Positions 1 through 8,653 of a stretch of 64,000 bases of DNA are shown in pieces. Made by a program: the position numbers and the translations under genes. The stretch is from an uncultured Prevotella sp. (GTDB taxonomy: Bacteria > Bacteroidota > Bacteroidia > Bacteroidales > Bacteroidaceae), in assembly GCA_900553465.1 (NCBI GenBank), contig USDT01000005.1, positions 1-64,000 on the forward strand, in the 5' to 3' direction. How positions within the stretch are numbered: position 1 is the first letter of the stretch; the number at the start of each line of letters is the position of its first letter. Below the pieces are notes generated by a model. The model was given only the letters and a program-made list of their open reading frames with translations. It had not been told where the DNA came from and did not search any database.

Positions 1-41
1 TCTCTTTTGCGAAAAAATTTTGTCAAAAAAAAGTCAAGAAA
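1..41. repeat. 41-bp intergenic repeat, copy 1
   Basis: This AT-rich block at the window edge matches positions 39830-39870 at 39 of 41 bases; both start TCTCTTTTGCG and end GTCAAGAAA. The second copy lies next to a 22-bp-period array, so this one may be the edge of a similar array just outside the window. The remaining bases up to 310 hold no convincing gene. Confidence 0.7.
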
Positions 42-314
42 AACTGTAAGTCCGTTGCTCGGGTTTTCTTTAAAAATGCCTGTATTGCGTGTTATGAGAA
101 TCATTGGTAGGCAGCACCTGTCATGCGGTGATGGTCAGACGGTTGCGCCGGCACGTATTTCTCATCACGTGATGTCCGCGCTGTCGCTTTATGTGCCGTA
201 ACGCACTGTCAGGTCTGTTTGCGGCTTTTAGTGGTGATTTACGGATAAAAAGACTCTCTCCACAGAATTTATACCGAGATGGAAAAACTCCTTTTGACTG
301 CCGGTGGAAGAAAC

Positions 315-345
315 GAAAAAAGCCGGAACAGATGTTTGTCCCGGC
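315..345 (-). terminator. Intrinsic terminator of the parC-ridA operon
   Basis: GCCGG and CCGGC arms (322-345) enclose a short loop with additional ACA/TGT pairing. On the minus strand the hairpin is followed by a run of six T. It lies about 20 bp past the ridA stop codon and fits the end of the minus-strand operon. Confidence 0.8.
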
Positions 346-364
346 TTCTATTGCGTCTGTCAGT

Positions 365-739
365 TTATTTCACTGCGATGCACTCCACCTCTACGAGTGC
401 GTTTTTCGGCAGCGTTTTCACTGCAACGGCTGAGCGTGCAGGGAAAGGCATGCTGAAAAATTCGGCATACACTTCGTTCATTGCGGCGAAGTTGTCCATG
501 TCGGAGAGGAAAACTGTAGTCTTCACTACGTGTGCCAGGTCTGTTCCTGCCTCTTCCAGAATATGCTTTGCGTTTGTGAGCGACTGTCTGGTCTGCTCCT
601 TTATGCCGCCCTCGGCGAACTCTCCCGTTGCCGGATCGATGGGAAGCTGACCTGAAGCGAATATCATTCCGCCGGCCTCGATGGCCTGGCTGTACGGTCC
701 GATGGCTTTCGGAGCCTTTTCTGTGTTGATTGCTTTCAT
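365..739 (-). CDS. ridA: RidA family reactive enamine/imine deaminase
   Basis: The 124-residue protein matches the usual length and sequence of RidA (YjgF/YER057c/UK114). These cytosolic trimers hydrolyse reactive 2-aminoacrylate-type enamines released by PLP enzymes. Visible family features are the GPYSQAI motif near residue 14, the FASGQLP segment at 27-33, the catalytic arginine in the PARSAV segment (R102) and the C-terminal VEVECIA strand carrying the conserved Glu (about E119). It is the last gene of a minus-strand run behind parC, a DUF3316 gene and an S41 protease gene, 68 bp after the protease, with a terminator just behind it. The family assignment is firm; the link to its neighbours is only positional. 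Confidence 0.95.
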   Translation of the reverse strand: MKAINTEKAPKAIGPYSQAIEAGGMIFASGQLPIDPATGEFAEGGIKEQTRQSLTNAKHILEEAGTDLAHVVKTTVFLSDMDNFAAMNEVYAEFFSMPFPARSAVAVKTLPKNALVEVECIAVK

Positions 740-807
740 GTTGATTGATGTTTTATTGTTATGTGAATGTATGTCTGTTGTGTTGCGGTTGTATGTTTAC
801 AGCCGGG

Positions 808-1845
808 TTATTGGCCGTCCGTCGTTGTACCGCTGTTGAGAAGCCGGCGCGCATATTCTATTATTGTGTCCTTTCCGCGCAGCACATCGGCTTGGTCGAG
901 CGACACTTTGTAGTCGGGCTCAATGCCGAATTCGGTGCTCTGTCTGTCGGTGTCGTACATGGGACATGCCGAGAATCTCACGCTCCATCCTATCGGGAGC
1001 TCGCTCGAGTAGGGCATTCCTGCTCCGCCGCCGGTCTTGTCGCCCACTACGGTTACGCCCGGACAGCACTTCATGTACTTCACGAACTCGTTGGCGGCAC
1101 TGAATACCGCCCTGTTGGTAAGCACCACCGTGCGCTTCTGCCAGCGCAGTCCCTTGCTCGGTTTCAGGCGCTGTTCCTCCATCTTGGAGAATTCGTTGTG
1201 TCCCGGTCCGGTCTTGTGCTGCATGTAGCCCACGCATATCTCCTCGTTGGTGAAGCGTGCCGCGAGTTTTTCCGAAGCCGTCAGCAGACCGCCGCTGTTG
1301 TTGCGCAGGTCGATGATGAGGCCGTTGCACGGCGCGAGAAACAGCATTATCTCGTCCAGATTGCCGTCACCCGCCGCTGTGGAGAACGACTCGCAGCGGA
1401 TGTATCCTATGTTGTCGTCGAGCACGCGGTATTCCATTCCCGAAGCGATGCGGTAGTCGGTGCCCAGATATTTGTTGATGAGTGTGTCGCTGTAGTTGGA
1501 CGGATAGTCCTCCTTCCACGACCAGTTGCGCGCCACATCCCACGCCGAGTACATGTTCACGTGTCCGTCGCGCAGCTCGCCGAGCATGTTGCCGAGAATC
1601 TCAAACAGCTGGTCCTCCGACAGATTGTCGCTCATCTGCACAGAGTAACGGCTGTAAACCTCGTCCCAATCGAGCCCGTACTCCTTGCCTTTCACGTCGA
1701 AGAAGCAATAGTGCTCGTCCATTATGCGCCACAGAGCCTCGAAGTTGCCGCGCGGATTGTCGGCATACTCCTCCTCGTCAACGCAGGAAGTGAGACACAG
1801 CACGATTGCCGTCATGAAAAGAAAAAAGCCAGTCAGTCGTTTCAT
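808..1845 (-). CDS. S41 family C-terminal-processing-type protease, lipoprotein
   Basis: The 345-residue protein begins with a lipoprotein signal ending in LTSC (Cys21), so it is probably anchored in an envelope membrane. The body resembles bacterial S41 (tail-specific/tricorn-like) serine peptidases: an N-terminal helical region to about residue 115, then the catalytic fold with IGYIRCESFS, the LIIDLRNNSGG strand-loop, a Ser-containing NRAVFSAANEF helix carrying the expected nucleophile, and GDKTGGGAG further on. No clear PDZ domain is visible, as in several short Bacteroidota members. Its start overlaps the stop of the DUF3316 gene by 4 bp, suggesting translational coupling. Substrate unknown. 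Confidence 0.88.
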   Translation of the reverse strand: MKRLTGFFLFMTAIVLCLTSCVDEEEYADNPRGNFEALWRIMDEHYCFFDVKGKEYGLDWDEVYSRYSVQMSDNLSEDQLFEILGNMLGELRDGHVNMYSAWDVARNWSWKEDYPSNYSDTLINKYLGTDYRIASGMEYRVLDDNIGYIRCESFSTAAGDGNLDEIMLFLAPCNGLIIDLRNNSGGLLTASEKLAARFTNEEICVGYMQHKTGPGHNEFSKMEEQRLKPSKGLRWQKRTVVLTNRAVFSAANEFVKYMKCCPGVTVVGDKTGGGAGMPYSSELPIGWSVRFSACPMYDTDRQSTEFGIEPDYKVSLDQADVLRGKDTIIEYARRLLNSGTTTDGQ

Positions 1846-2657
1846 GGATGTATCTTTATGAGTTTGAAGCGTTTGACAAATCCTATCACAAAGGCGTGCG
1901 TGTAGATGTGCGACTTCAGATTGTTCACCCGTGCCTGCTGTATGTCGCAGAGATAACCCACGCGCAGGGTAGTGCGGCCTATGCTGAAGTCGAGCGAAAG
2001 CATCTGTCTGAGTGATGGAGAGCAGACGAATGTCGTCGGCACGACGTTGTGGTCGTAGTTGCCGCGTGAGAAGATTTCATAGTAGGACTGCCCGTAGTTG
2101 GGGCTGAACATCAGTCCGCAGAGCGGCACTCCCAGCTCATAGCGTGCGGCAAAAGGCCTTCCGGCGATGGTGAAACGGTAGTCGGCACTGGCCGTCGGTG
2201 TGATGTTGAGCATGGCCCTTGCCTGTGCCGGATTGTTGCCGTTGCGTGTATTGTATATGAAACCGATGGTGGCGTCGATGGCGGCACCTGCCTTTACGTT
2301 CAGACTGCGGTCAAGAAAATGCCAGTTGTAGAGCCATGCGTACTGGAAGTTGTATGCTCCCGCTATCTCCGTTCCGTTGCCCGAACGGTTGTCTGTGTAG
2401 GCTATGTTGCCCTGATGCACTATCTGTCGCGACCAGCGGCTGCTCTCGGAGTCGCGCGTGGTGTGCGATATGTAGCGCAGCTCCGTGCCTCTGTATTTCT
2501 CCGGCGACAGGTAAGTGTCGAGAATGTTTGTTGCTCCTACGCCTATCATCTTGGCGTTTGTTATCACCTTGTCCGACGTTATGGTGTCGCTCTGGGCCCA
2601 TGACGCGGTGGCGGCGAGCATTGCCGTGGCTGCGAGAAAGGTTCTACACGTCGTCAT
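1842..2657 (-). CDS. DUF3316 family secreted protein
   Basis: The 271-residue protein has a Sec signal peptide (MTTCRTFLAATAMLAATASWAQ). The rest is rich in alternating aromatic and polar residues in beta-strand pattern (for example FNFQYAWLYNWHFLD-like segments and RYELGVPLCGLMFSPNYGQSYYEIF), which suggests an outer-membrane or periplasmic beta-rich protein. It matches what I know as DUF3316, a Bacteroidota family without known function. It overlaps parC by 14 bp at its start and the S41 gene by 4 bp at its end, so the three are almost certainly co-transcribed. Confidence is good for the family, none for the role. Confidence 0.8.
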   Translation of the reverse strand: MTTCRTFLAATAMLAATASWAQSDTITSDKVITNAKMIGVGATNILDTYLSPEKYRGTELRYISHTTRDSESSRWSRQIVHQGNIAYTDNRSGNGTEIAGAYNFQYAWLYNWHFLDRSLNVKAGAAIDATIGFIYNTRNGNNPAQARAMLNITPTASADYRFTIAGRPFAARYELGVPLCGLMFSPNYGQSYYEIFSRGNYDHNVVPTTFVCSPSLRQMLSLDFSIGRTTLRVGYLCDIQQARVNNLKSHIYTHAFVIGFVKRFKLIKIHP

Positions 2658-5388
2658 TGCCGAACAGATTAAGTTGGCCTGTCATCTCGTCTATCACCTG
2701 CTGCTGGCTCTTGCCTGCGTCCGGATCGAGGTTTTCGGGTTCTTCGCCGGCATTGTCAGCATCTTCCGTACCGTCTTCCGGTTCGGGCTCGGGTGTTCTC
2801 AGAGGTTCCAGTTCTTCAATGTTCTCGACGTCCCATGTGCTTATACGCTTGCCCTTGGCCTTGAATCCCTTCACTCCTACAAACTGTTCCATGTCAATTT
2901 CCATTGGCGGACGCTGCAGGGCATTGCCGTCGCGGCTCTCCGCAGGCTTGAATGTCACACGGATGCGTGGATAAGGCGTGTCGGTGAGCAGCACGAGACG
3001 GCTGTGCGGGTTGTCGCCCAGAAAGTTCTGGTGACGCTTTGTAGCCTCCATGTTGAAGCGTTTGATGTAAGGATAGTTGTCGTTGTCGGCGTCGTAGACC
3101 ACGGCTGTCCACACTTTGTTCGGATCCCATTTCTCGATTGTGCGGATGTTGTCCTCGTAGTGGTTGTTGGCATCGAAGTTGGATATATAGAACTCGTTGT
3201 TGTCGAGCACCACCAGTATGGAGTCGCCGTCATTGAACTCTCCGAGCAGGCGGCCGCGGCCGTCGTAGTTCAGTCTGTTCACGTCGGTGTCGAACCATAC
3301 TTTCCTTCCTCCGAGCGTAGAGCGTCCGTGGCTCTTCAGGCTTATCCTGTTCACAGTGTGTTTTGTGAGGATATTGCCCTTGGCCGTGCGCGATTTGATG
3401 CCGATGTCGGAGAAGTCCTTCTCCAGGAATATCTTTTTCATCTTCGAGGTCACTTCGAGCGTCACCTTTATCACCTCCGCTTCTCCGTTCGGATTGGCCG
3501 TGAAGTAGAGCACGCGCGAACCCGGTGTGCCCTGTGTGAGGTCATATTCGCGGTCGCGTGTCATGGCCGTCACGTTGAAACGCTTGATGTATGACGGACC
3601 GTTGCGGCCGTCGCGGTAGACAGCGTTGTATGTGGTACGGCGGTCGTTGCGCTTGAACACCTGCACGTGCATCACGTTCTTGCCTACGAATATCTTGTCT
3701 GCCACACGTATGATCTTGTATTTTCCGTCCTTGTAGAAAACGATTATGTCGTCGATGTCGGAACAGTTGCACACGAACTCGTCCTTCTTCAGAGCGGTGC
3801 CGATGAATCCCTCCTGCCTGTTGATGTAGAGTTTCTCGTTCGCCTCCACCACTTTCGCGGCCTCGATGGTGTCGAAGCTGCGTATCTCGGTACGGCGCGG
3901 ATGGTCCTTGCCGTACTTTTCCTTGATGAAGCTGAACCAGCGTATGGTGACGTCGGTCATGTGGGCGAGGTCGTGGTCGATGTCCTTTATCTCTTCCTTT
4001 ATCTTTACTATCAGTTCGTCGGCCTTGTCTTTGTTGAACTTCAGGATGCGTTGCATCTTTATTTCCATGAGCCGCAGTATGTCGTCGCGCGTCACTTCGC
4101 GCACCAGATCTTTCTTGTACGGTTCCAGACGTTTGTCCACATGAGCCACGGCGGCGTCCATGTCGGGCGCGTTCTCGAAGCCTTTGTCCTTGTAGATGCG
4201 CTCCTCGATGAATATGCGTTCGAGCGATGCGAAGAACAACTGTTCGAAAAGCTCTCCGCGTTTTATCTCGAGCTCCTTGCGCAACAGGCCCATGGTGCTG
4301 TCCACCGAGTGGCGCAGCACGTCGCTCACGGTGAGGAAGCACGGCTTGTTGTTCTCTATCACGCAGCAGTTGGGCGACAGATTTATCTCGCAGTCTGAGA
4401 AGGCGTACAGGGCGTCGATGGTCTTGTCGGACGATATGCCCGGCGTAAGATGCACCTGTATCTCCACGTCGGCGGCTGTGTTGTCGTCCACCTTGCGTGC
4501 CTTTATTTTGCCTTTGTCTATGGCTTTGAGTATGGAGTCGATGAGCGTTGTGGTGGTCTTGCTGTACGGTATCTCCTTTATGACGATGGTTTTGTTGTCT
4601 ATCTTCTCGATCTTGGCGCGCACCTTGAGCTGTCCGCCGCGCTGTCCGTCGTTGTACTTGCTCACATCTATCGAGCCGCCGGTGGGGAAGTCGGGATAGA
4701 GCGTGAACTCCTCGCCGCGCAGATAGCTTATGGCTGCGTCGCATATCTCTACCAGATTGTGCGGCAGAATCTTAGAGCTCAGACCCACGGCGATGCCTTC
4801 CGCACCCTGCGCCAGCAGCAGCGGGAACTTGGCCGGCAGCGTGATGGGCTCGCGGTTGCGGCCGTCGTAGCTCAGCTGCCAGTTGGTAGTCTTGGGATTA
4901 AATACCACGTCGAGTGCGAATTTCGACAGTCGTGCCTCGATGTAACGGGGCGCTGCGGCGCGGTCGCCAGTCAGTATGTTGCCCCAGTTTCCCTGACAGT
5001 CGATGAGCAGATCCTTCTGTCCCATCTGCACGAGAGCGTCGCCTATGGACGCGTCGCCGTGGGGATGGAACTGCATGGTGTGTCCCACGATGTTCGCTAC
5101 CTTGTTGTAGCGTCCGTCGTCCATGCGCTTCATCGAGTGCAGAATGCGTCGCTGCACGGGTTTCAGTCCGTCCTCTATGTGTGGCACGGCACGTTCGAGT
5201 ATGACGTATGAGGCGTAGTCTAGAAACCACGTCTGATACATTCCGCTCAGATGATGCACGGCCGAAGCGTCAAAACGGTTCACCGGCTTGTAGTCGGAGT
5301 GCACCTCCGGCGCGGTGTCTTCGCTGTTCACGCTTTCACTGTTCATCTCGTCATCAAAAGTCTCGTTGTCCTTTATTTCGTCGCTCAT
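2644..5388 (-). CDS. parC: DNA topoisomerase IV subunit A (ParC-type)
   Basis: The 914-residue protein is a type IIA topoisomerase A subunit, which breaks and rejoins DNA to decatenate chromosomes together with ParE. The winged-helix/tower core is clear: the KPVQRRILHSM helix (about 76-86), the quinolone-pocket segment HPHGDASIGDAL (108-119) and the catalytic tyrosine Y149 in RAAAPRYIEARL. A coiled segment and a C-terminal beta-pinwheel domain follow, then an acidic, disordered tail. The tail ends in QLNLF (905-909), which looks like a beta-sliding-clamp binding peptide. The GyrA Ser83 position is Ala113. No parE lies beside it. It is the first gene of the minus-strand operon, with a -7 box at 5416-5423. 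ParC rather than GyrA is chosen from its divergence and tail. Confidence 0.93.
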   Translation of the reverse strand: MSDEIKDNETFDDEMNSESVNSEDTAPEVHSDYKPVNRFDASAVHHLSGMYQTWFLDYASYVILERAVPHIEDGLKPVQRRILHSMKRMDDGRYNKVANIVGHTMQFHPHGDASIGDALVQMGQKDLLIDCQGNWGNILTGDRAAAPRYIEARLSKFALDVVFNPKTTNWQLSYDGRNREPITLPAKFPLLLAQGAEGIAVGLSSKILPHNLVEICDAAISYLRGEEFTLYPDFPTGGSIDVSKYNDGQRGGQLKVRAKIEKIDNKTIVIKEIPYSKTTTTLIDSILKAIDKGKIKARKVDDNTAADVEIQVHLTPGISSDKTIDALYAFSDCEINLSPNCCVIENNKPCFLTVSDVLRHSVDSTMGLLRKELEIKRGELFEQLFFASLERIFIEERIYKDKGFENAPDMDAAVAHVDKRLEPYKKDLVREVTRDDILRLMEIKMQRILKFNKDKADELIVKIKEEIKDIDHDLAHMTDVTIRWFSFIKEKYGKDHPRRTEIRSFDTIEAAKVVEANEKLYINRQEGFIGTALKKDEFVCNCSDIDDIIVFYKDGKYKIIRVADKIFVGKNVMHVQVFKRNDRRTTYNAVYRDGRNGPSYIKRFNVTAMTRDREYDLTQGTPGSRVLYFTANPNGEAEVIKVTLEVTSKMKKIFLEKDFSDIGIKSRTAKGNILTKHTVNRISLKSHGRSTLGGRKVWFDTDVNRLNYDGRGRLLGEFNDGDSILVVLDNNEFYISNFDANNHYEDNIRTIEKWDPNKVWTAVVYDADNDNYPYIKRFNMEATKRHQNFLGDNPHSRLVLLTDTPYPRIRVTFKPAESRDGNALQRPPMEIDMEQFVGVKGFKAKGKRISTWDVENIEELEPLRTPEPEPEDGTEDADNAGEEPENLDPDAGKSQQQVIDEMTGQLNLFGNDDV

Positions 5389-5415
5389 ATTTTCCTATCG
5401 TCACAAATTTTGCTT

Positions 5416-5423
5416 CAAAGTTA
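5416..5423 (-). promoter_or_regulatory. -7 box of the parC operon promoter
   Basis: Read on the minus strand this is TAACTTTG, matching the Bacteroidota -7 consensus TAnnTTTG, about 30 bp before the parC start codon. Confidence 0.65.
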
Positions 5424-5710
5424 CTGATTTTTTTCCTATTTATAAAAGATTTGCCCCAAAAGCCGCATGCATAGGGCGTTGCTAAGTCTGCGATGGCGTC
5501 CGGATCAACTGTCAGAGATGTCTGACATGTGGCTCGCGAGGTGTCGGAAAATGTATAAATATACAAGTTTTGAAGTAAAAAAAATTGACAAAATAAAATC
5601 TCAAAATAGAAAATCGGGAACGTCCAAAATAGGCATTTTCGTCTGTATCCGTTTTTCGTCGCATGGCGTTTACCCCTTTACGTTCCTATGTCTCCAACGG
5701 GTCCGCTTTG

Positions 5711-5820
5711 CGGAAAGCACCATATCTGCATGCGGAATAGGCTCTATCAGAGCATGATATGGTTGATTTTATGGCATGAAAAACACCATATCGCACCCTG
5801 AAAAAGGCTCTTTCGCGGCG
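5711..5820. repeat. 22-bp-period intergenic array, locus 1 (5 units)
   Basis: Five consecutive 22-bp units start at 5711, 5733, 5755, 5777 and 5799. They share the pattern YGRAA/TGATA at the start and a TATC or TTTC about 12-14 bp into the unit (for example TGAAAAACACCATATC at 5777). The last unit ends in GGCTCTTTCGCGGCG, as in the other loci. It sits in the 820-bp gap between the divergent parC and glyQS genes. The same structure recurs at 10969, 18496, 39625 and 50876. Confidence 0.85.
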
Positions 5821-5956
5821 CATTAAATTCGGCTTTGCATGACGAAAAAGCATAACCTGTTGTGCTACAATTATTTACCGTAAGTGCTCAGAATTCGCGT
5901 ATTTGCGACCGGATGCGCACTTCGTCACCGCTACGCGATTCTCGTGAAGTTGCCGT

Positions 5957-5999
5957 TGCATAAATATTCATTGCTCTCGGATTTCTGCATATTTATGCA
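5957..5999. promoter_or_regulatory. Pair of ArgR-like palindromic boxes
   Basis: TGCATAAATATTCA (5957-5970) and TGCATATTTATGCA (5986-5999) are near-palindromes 29 bp apart, start to start. They resemble the ARG box consensus TGAATwwwwATTCA. A similar pair is at 62610-62655. They lie about 120 bp upstream of the glyQS -7 box. ArgR binding is an inference from the motif. Confidence 0.45.
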
Positions 6000-6095
6000 T
6001 TCTTGTCAGTACGACTGTCGGTGACGGCGGTGTCGGCCTGGCACGGAGCTGCTCACTGTATGTCGCGCCCGTAATTATAATGTGTGTGAAAATGT

Positions 6096-6126
6096 TTTGC
6101 GCTTTGCCCAAATTGTCTTATCTTTG
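6096..6126 (+). promoter_or_regulatory. Promoter of glyQS
   Basis: A -33 TTTG (6096-6099) and a -7 TATCTTTG (6119-6126) are separated by 19 bp, the canonical Bacteroidota arrangement. The start codon follows 85 bp downstream. Confidence 0.75.
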
Positions 6127-6210
6127 CACACAAAAAATGTGCGCAGGGATAACATTCTGCTTGTCTTGGGCGGCATTTTGTGAATTAAAATATCAGCTAA
6201 TATTTATACA

Positions 6211-7752
6211 ATGGCACAGGAAGACGTTTTTAAGAAAATCGTATCACACTGCAAGGAATACGGCTTTGTGTTCCCGAGCAGCGACATCTACGACGGTCTG
6301 GCCGCCGTCTATGACTATGGACAGAATGGTGTAGAACTGAAAAACAATATCAAGGAATACTGGTGGAAGAGCATGGTGCTCCTGCACGAGAACATCGTGG
6401 GCATTGACTCAGCCATATTCATGCACCCCACAATATGGAAAGCATCGGGACATGTCGACGCTTTCAACGATCCGCTCATCGACAACCGCGATTCTAAGAA
6501 ACGCTATCGTGCCGACGTGCTCATCGAGGATCAGATAGCAAAATATGAGGAGAAGATAAACAAGGAAGTGGAGAAGGCACGCAAACGCTTCGGCGAGGCG
6601 TTCGATGAGGCCAAATTCCGCGAGACCAATCCGCGTGTATTGGAGAATCAGAAGAAGCGCGACGAACTGCACGAGCGCTACAGCGTGGCTATGAATGCCA
6701 TGAACCTTGAGGAACTGAAGCAGATAATACTCGACGAAGGCATCGTAGATCCTATAAGCGGAACAAAGAACTGGACCGACGTGCGTCAGTTCAACCTCAT
6801 GTTCTCAACAGAGATGGGCTCTACTGCCGATTCTGCAAGCAAGATATATCTGCGCCCGGAGACTGCCCAGGGAATATTCGTAAACTATCTGAACGTACAG
6901 AAGACAGGCCGCATGAAGGTGCCTTTCGGTATAGCGCAGATAGGTAAGGCATTCCGCAACGAGATCGTTGCCCGTCAGTTCATCTTCCGTATGCGCGAGT
7001 TCGAACAGATGGAGATGCAGTTCTTCGTTAAGCCGGGCACCGAGCTTGACTGGTTCAACAACTGGAAGCAGACACGTATGAAGTGGCATCAGGCACTGGG
7101 CTTCGGTGCAGAGAACTATCGTTTCCACGATCATGAGAAGCTGGCTCACTATGCCAACGCAGCAACCGACATCGAATTCCACATGCCGTTCGGCTTCAAG
7201 GAGGTGGAAGGCATACACAGCCGCACCGACTTCGACCTTTCGCAACATGAGAAATTCTCGGGCCGCTCTATCAAATATTTCGATCCTCAGACCAACGAAA
7301 GCTACACTCCGTATGTCATCGAGACTTCAATCGGTGTCGACCGTATGTTCCTTTCGGTTATGTGCCACTCGTTCTGCGAGGAGAAACTCGAGAACGGCGA
7401 GACACGCACCGTGCTCCGTCTGCCGGCAGCGCTGGCTCCTGTGAAGCTCTGCGTCATGCCGCTCGTGAAGAAGGACGGACTGCCCGAACTGGCACGCAAG
7501 ATCATCGACGACCTGAAATTCCACTTCAACTGCCAGTACGACGAGAAGGACACCGTGGGCAAACGCTATCGTCGTCAGGATGCCATCGGTACGCCTTACT
7601 GCGTGACTGTGGACTACGATTCGCTCAAGGACAACACCGTCACTCTGCGTTTCCGCGACACCATGGAGCAGGAGCGCGTCAGCATAGACGAACTGCGTAA
7701 CATCATAGAAGACAAGGTGAGCATACACAGCTTGCTGAAAAAACTGCAATAA
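6211..7752 (+). CDS. glyQS: Glycyl-tRNA synthetase, single-chain alpha2 type
   Basis: The 513-residue protein is the eukaryote/archaeal-like homodimeric GlyRS that charges tRNA-Gly in the cytosol. Class II landmarks are visible: the N-terminal YGFVFPSSDIYDG segment, a central lysine/glutamate-rich insertion (about 110-180), RPETAQGIF before motif 2, motif 2 FRNE near residue 250, motif 3 with GVDRMFLSVM near 375, and a C-terminal anticodon-binding domain from about 405. The length fits Bacteroidota homologues. The start ATG is supported by the promoter and by the MAQEDVFKKIVSHCKEYGF opening. The FKBP lipoprotein gene follows after 7 bp, so the two are probably one transcript. Confidence 0.97.
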   Translation: MAQEDVFKKIVSHCKEYGFVFPSSDIYDGLAAVYDYGQNGVELKNNIKEYWWKSMVLLHENIVGIDSAIFMHPTIWKASGHVDAFNDPLIDNRDSKKRYRADVLIEDQIAKYEEKINKEVEKARKRFGEAFDEAKFRETNPRVLENQKKRDELHERYSVAMNAMNLEELKQIILDEGIVDPISGTKNWTDVRQFNLMFSTEMGSTADSASKIYLRPETAQGIFVNYLNVQKTGRMKVPFGIAQIGKAFRNEIVARQFIFRMREFEQMEMQFFVKPGTELDWFNNWKQTRMKWHQALGFGAENYRFHDHEKLAHYANAATDIEFHMPFGFKEVEGIHSRTDFDLSQHEKFSGRSIKYFDPQTNESYTPYVIETSIGVDRMFLSVMCHSFCEEKLENGETRTVLRLPAALAPVKLCVMPLVKKDGLPELARKIIDDLKFHFNCQYDEKDTVGKRYRRQDAIGTPYCVTVDYDSLKDNTVTLRFRDTMEQERVSIDELRNIIEDKVSIHSLLKKLQ

Positions 7753-7759
7753 TATAAAT

Positions 7760-8410
7760 ATGAAGATACACCTTATTATATTATATCTGCTGGCACTGCT
7801 CGCTCCTGTGGGCCTGCTGTCGTCGTGCAGTGAGAGCGACAATGAAGAGGAGGAATTCCCCAACTGGAAGAAAACCAACGAGCAGTACTTCAATAACCTG
7901 TACGCCATGGCCAAGTCGAGTGCCGACATGGGTGACAAAAGCTGGAAGGTGATACGCCAGTGGTCGCTGGAGGAGTCTACAGCCAAGGATCCCTACGATT
8001 ATATCGTGGTGAATGTGCTTGAGAACGGCACGGGTTCTGGTTGTCCGCTTTACACAGACTCTGTGAAGGTACACTACGAAGGACGCCTGCTTCCGTCAAC
8101 TTCATATCCCGACGGATACGTTTTCGACAAGTCGTTCACGGGTGAGTTCAATCCAGCCACGGCCTTACCGGCAAAGTTTGCTGTGTCCGGCATGATTGAC
8201 GGATTCACCACCGCGCTGCAGTATATGCACATAGGCGACCACTGGAAAGTGTACATCCCATACCAGCTTGGTTACGGATCGAGCGCAAGCGGTTCTATTC
8301 CGGCTTATTCTACACTGGTGTTCGATGTGACGCTCGTGAGCTATTACAGGGCCGGTGTTGAGGTACCGGATTCCAAAGCACGCCCGGCTACGGGATGGAT
8401 AGAGGAATGA
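7760..8410 (+). CDS. FKBP-type peptidyl-prolyl isomerase lipoprotein
   Basis: The 216-residue protein has a lipoprotein signal ending LLSSC (Cys23), followed by an acidic linker. An FKBP domain spans about residues 85-195: VKVHYEGRLL, then the FDKSF motif, the AVSGMIDGFTTALQYMHIGDHWKVYIPYQLGYG block typical of FKBP active sites, and a final TLVFDVTLVSY strand. It should catalyse proline cis-trans isomerisation in the envelope. Bacteroidota often carry several such lipoproteins. It sits 7 bp behind glyQS and is followed by a terminator at 8454-8481. Confidence 0.92.
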   Translation: MKIHLIILYLLALLAPVGLLSSCSESDNEEEEFPNWKKTNEQYFNNLYAMAKSSADMGDKSWKVIRQWSLEESTAKDPYDYIVVNVLENGTGSGCPLYTDSVKVHYEGRLLPSTSYPDGYVFDKSFTGEFNPATALPAKFAVSGMIDGFTTALQYMHIGDHWKVYIPYQLGYGSSASGSIPAYSTLVFDVTLVSYYRAGVEVPDSKARPATGWIEE

Positions 8411-8453
8411 CATTGTTTAACGGCTGTTTTCATACAGCCTCAGAAAGAATACA

Positions 8454-8481
8454 GGCGGACTCGTAAAAGTCCGCCTTTTTT
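8454..8481 (+). terminator. Intrinsic terminator of the glyQS-FKBP operon
   Basis: A 7-bp perfect stem GGCGGAC/GTCCGCC with an 8-nt loop is followed by six T. Confidence 0.9.
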
Positions 8482-8483
8482 AT

Positions 8484-8625
8484 TGAAAAAGTGCGTTGTG
8501 CGCGCACACAGCGACTGATATTTCTGTTGAAAAAACGTATTGTGTGCGCACACAGTAATGAGTATTTTAGTCGAAAAATGCGCTGTGTGCGCACACAACA
8601 ATTGATTTAAGTCAAAAATAAGGCG
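8484..8625. repeat. Three tandem ~44-bp repeats with perfect TGTGTGCGCACACA palindromes
   Basis: Palindromes TGTGCGCGCACA (8497-8508), TGTGTGCGCACACA (8541-8554) and TGTGTGCGCACACA (8584-8597) have centres 45 and 43 bp apart. Each is preceded by a TTGAAAAA/TCGAAAAA segment, so the whole ~44-bp unit is repeated. The block ends about 30 bp before the promoter of the candidate RNA, a position suited to an operator array, although no regulator is identified. Confidence 0.8.
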
Positions 8626-8653
8626 TTTTTTGAGAACATATACTACAAAACTG

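Noticed and set aside
745..1905. 386-codon plus-strand frame opposite the S41 protease gene
   Set aside because: Val/Ala/His-rich antisense shadow without domain features, overlapping two clear genes and their 4-bp junction.
3542..4744. Long Arg/His/Gln-rich frame on the minus strand inside parC
   Set aside because: It lies in another frame of parC and has shadow-like composition; ParC motifs are continuous across it.
5389..6210. A replication origin in the AT-rich parC-glyQS gap
   Set aside because: No cluster of DnaA boxes and no dnaA or dnaN nearby; the palindromes there fit ArgR-like boxes and the 22-bp array.
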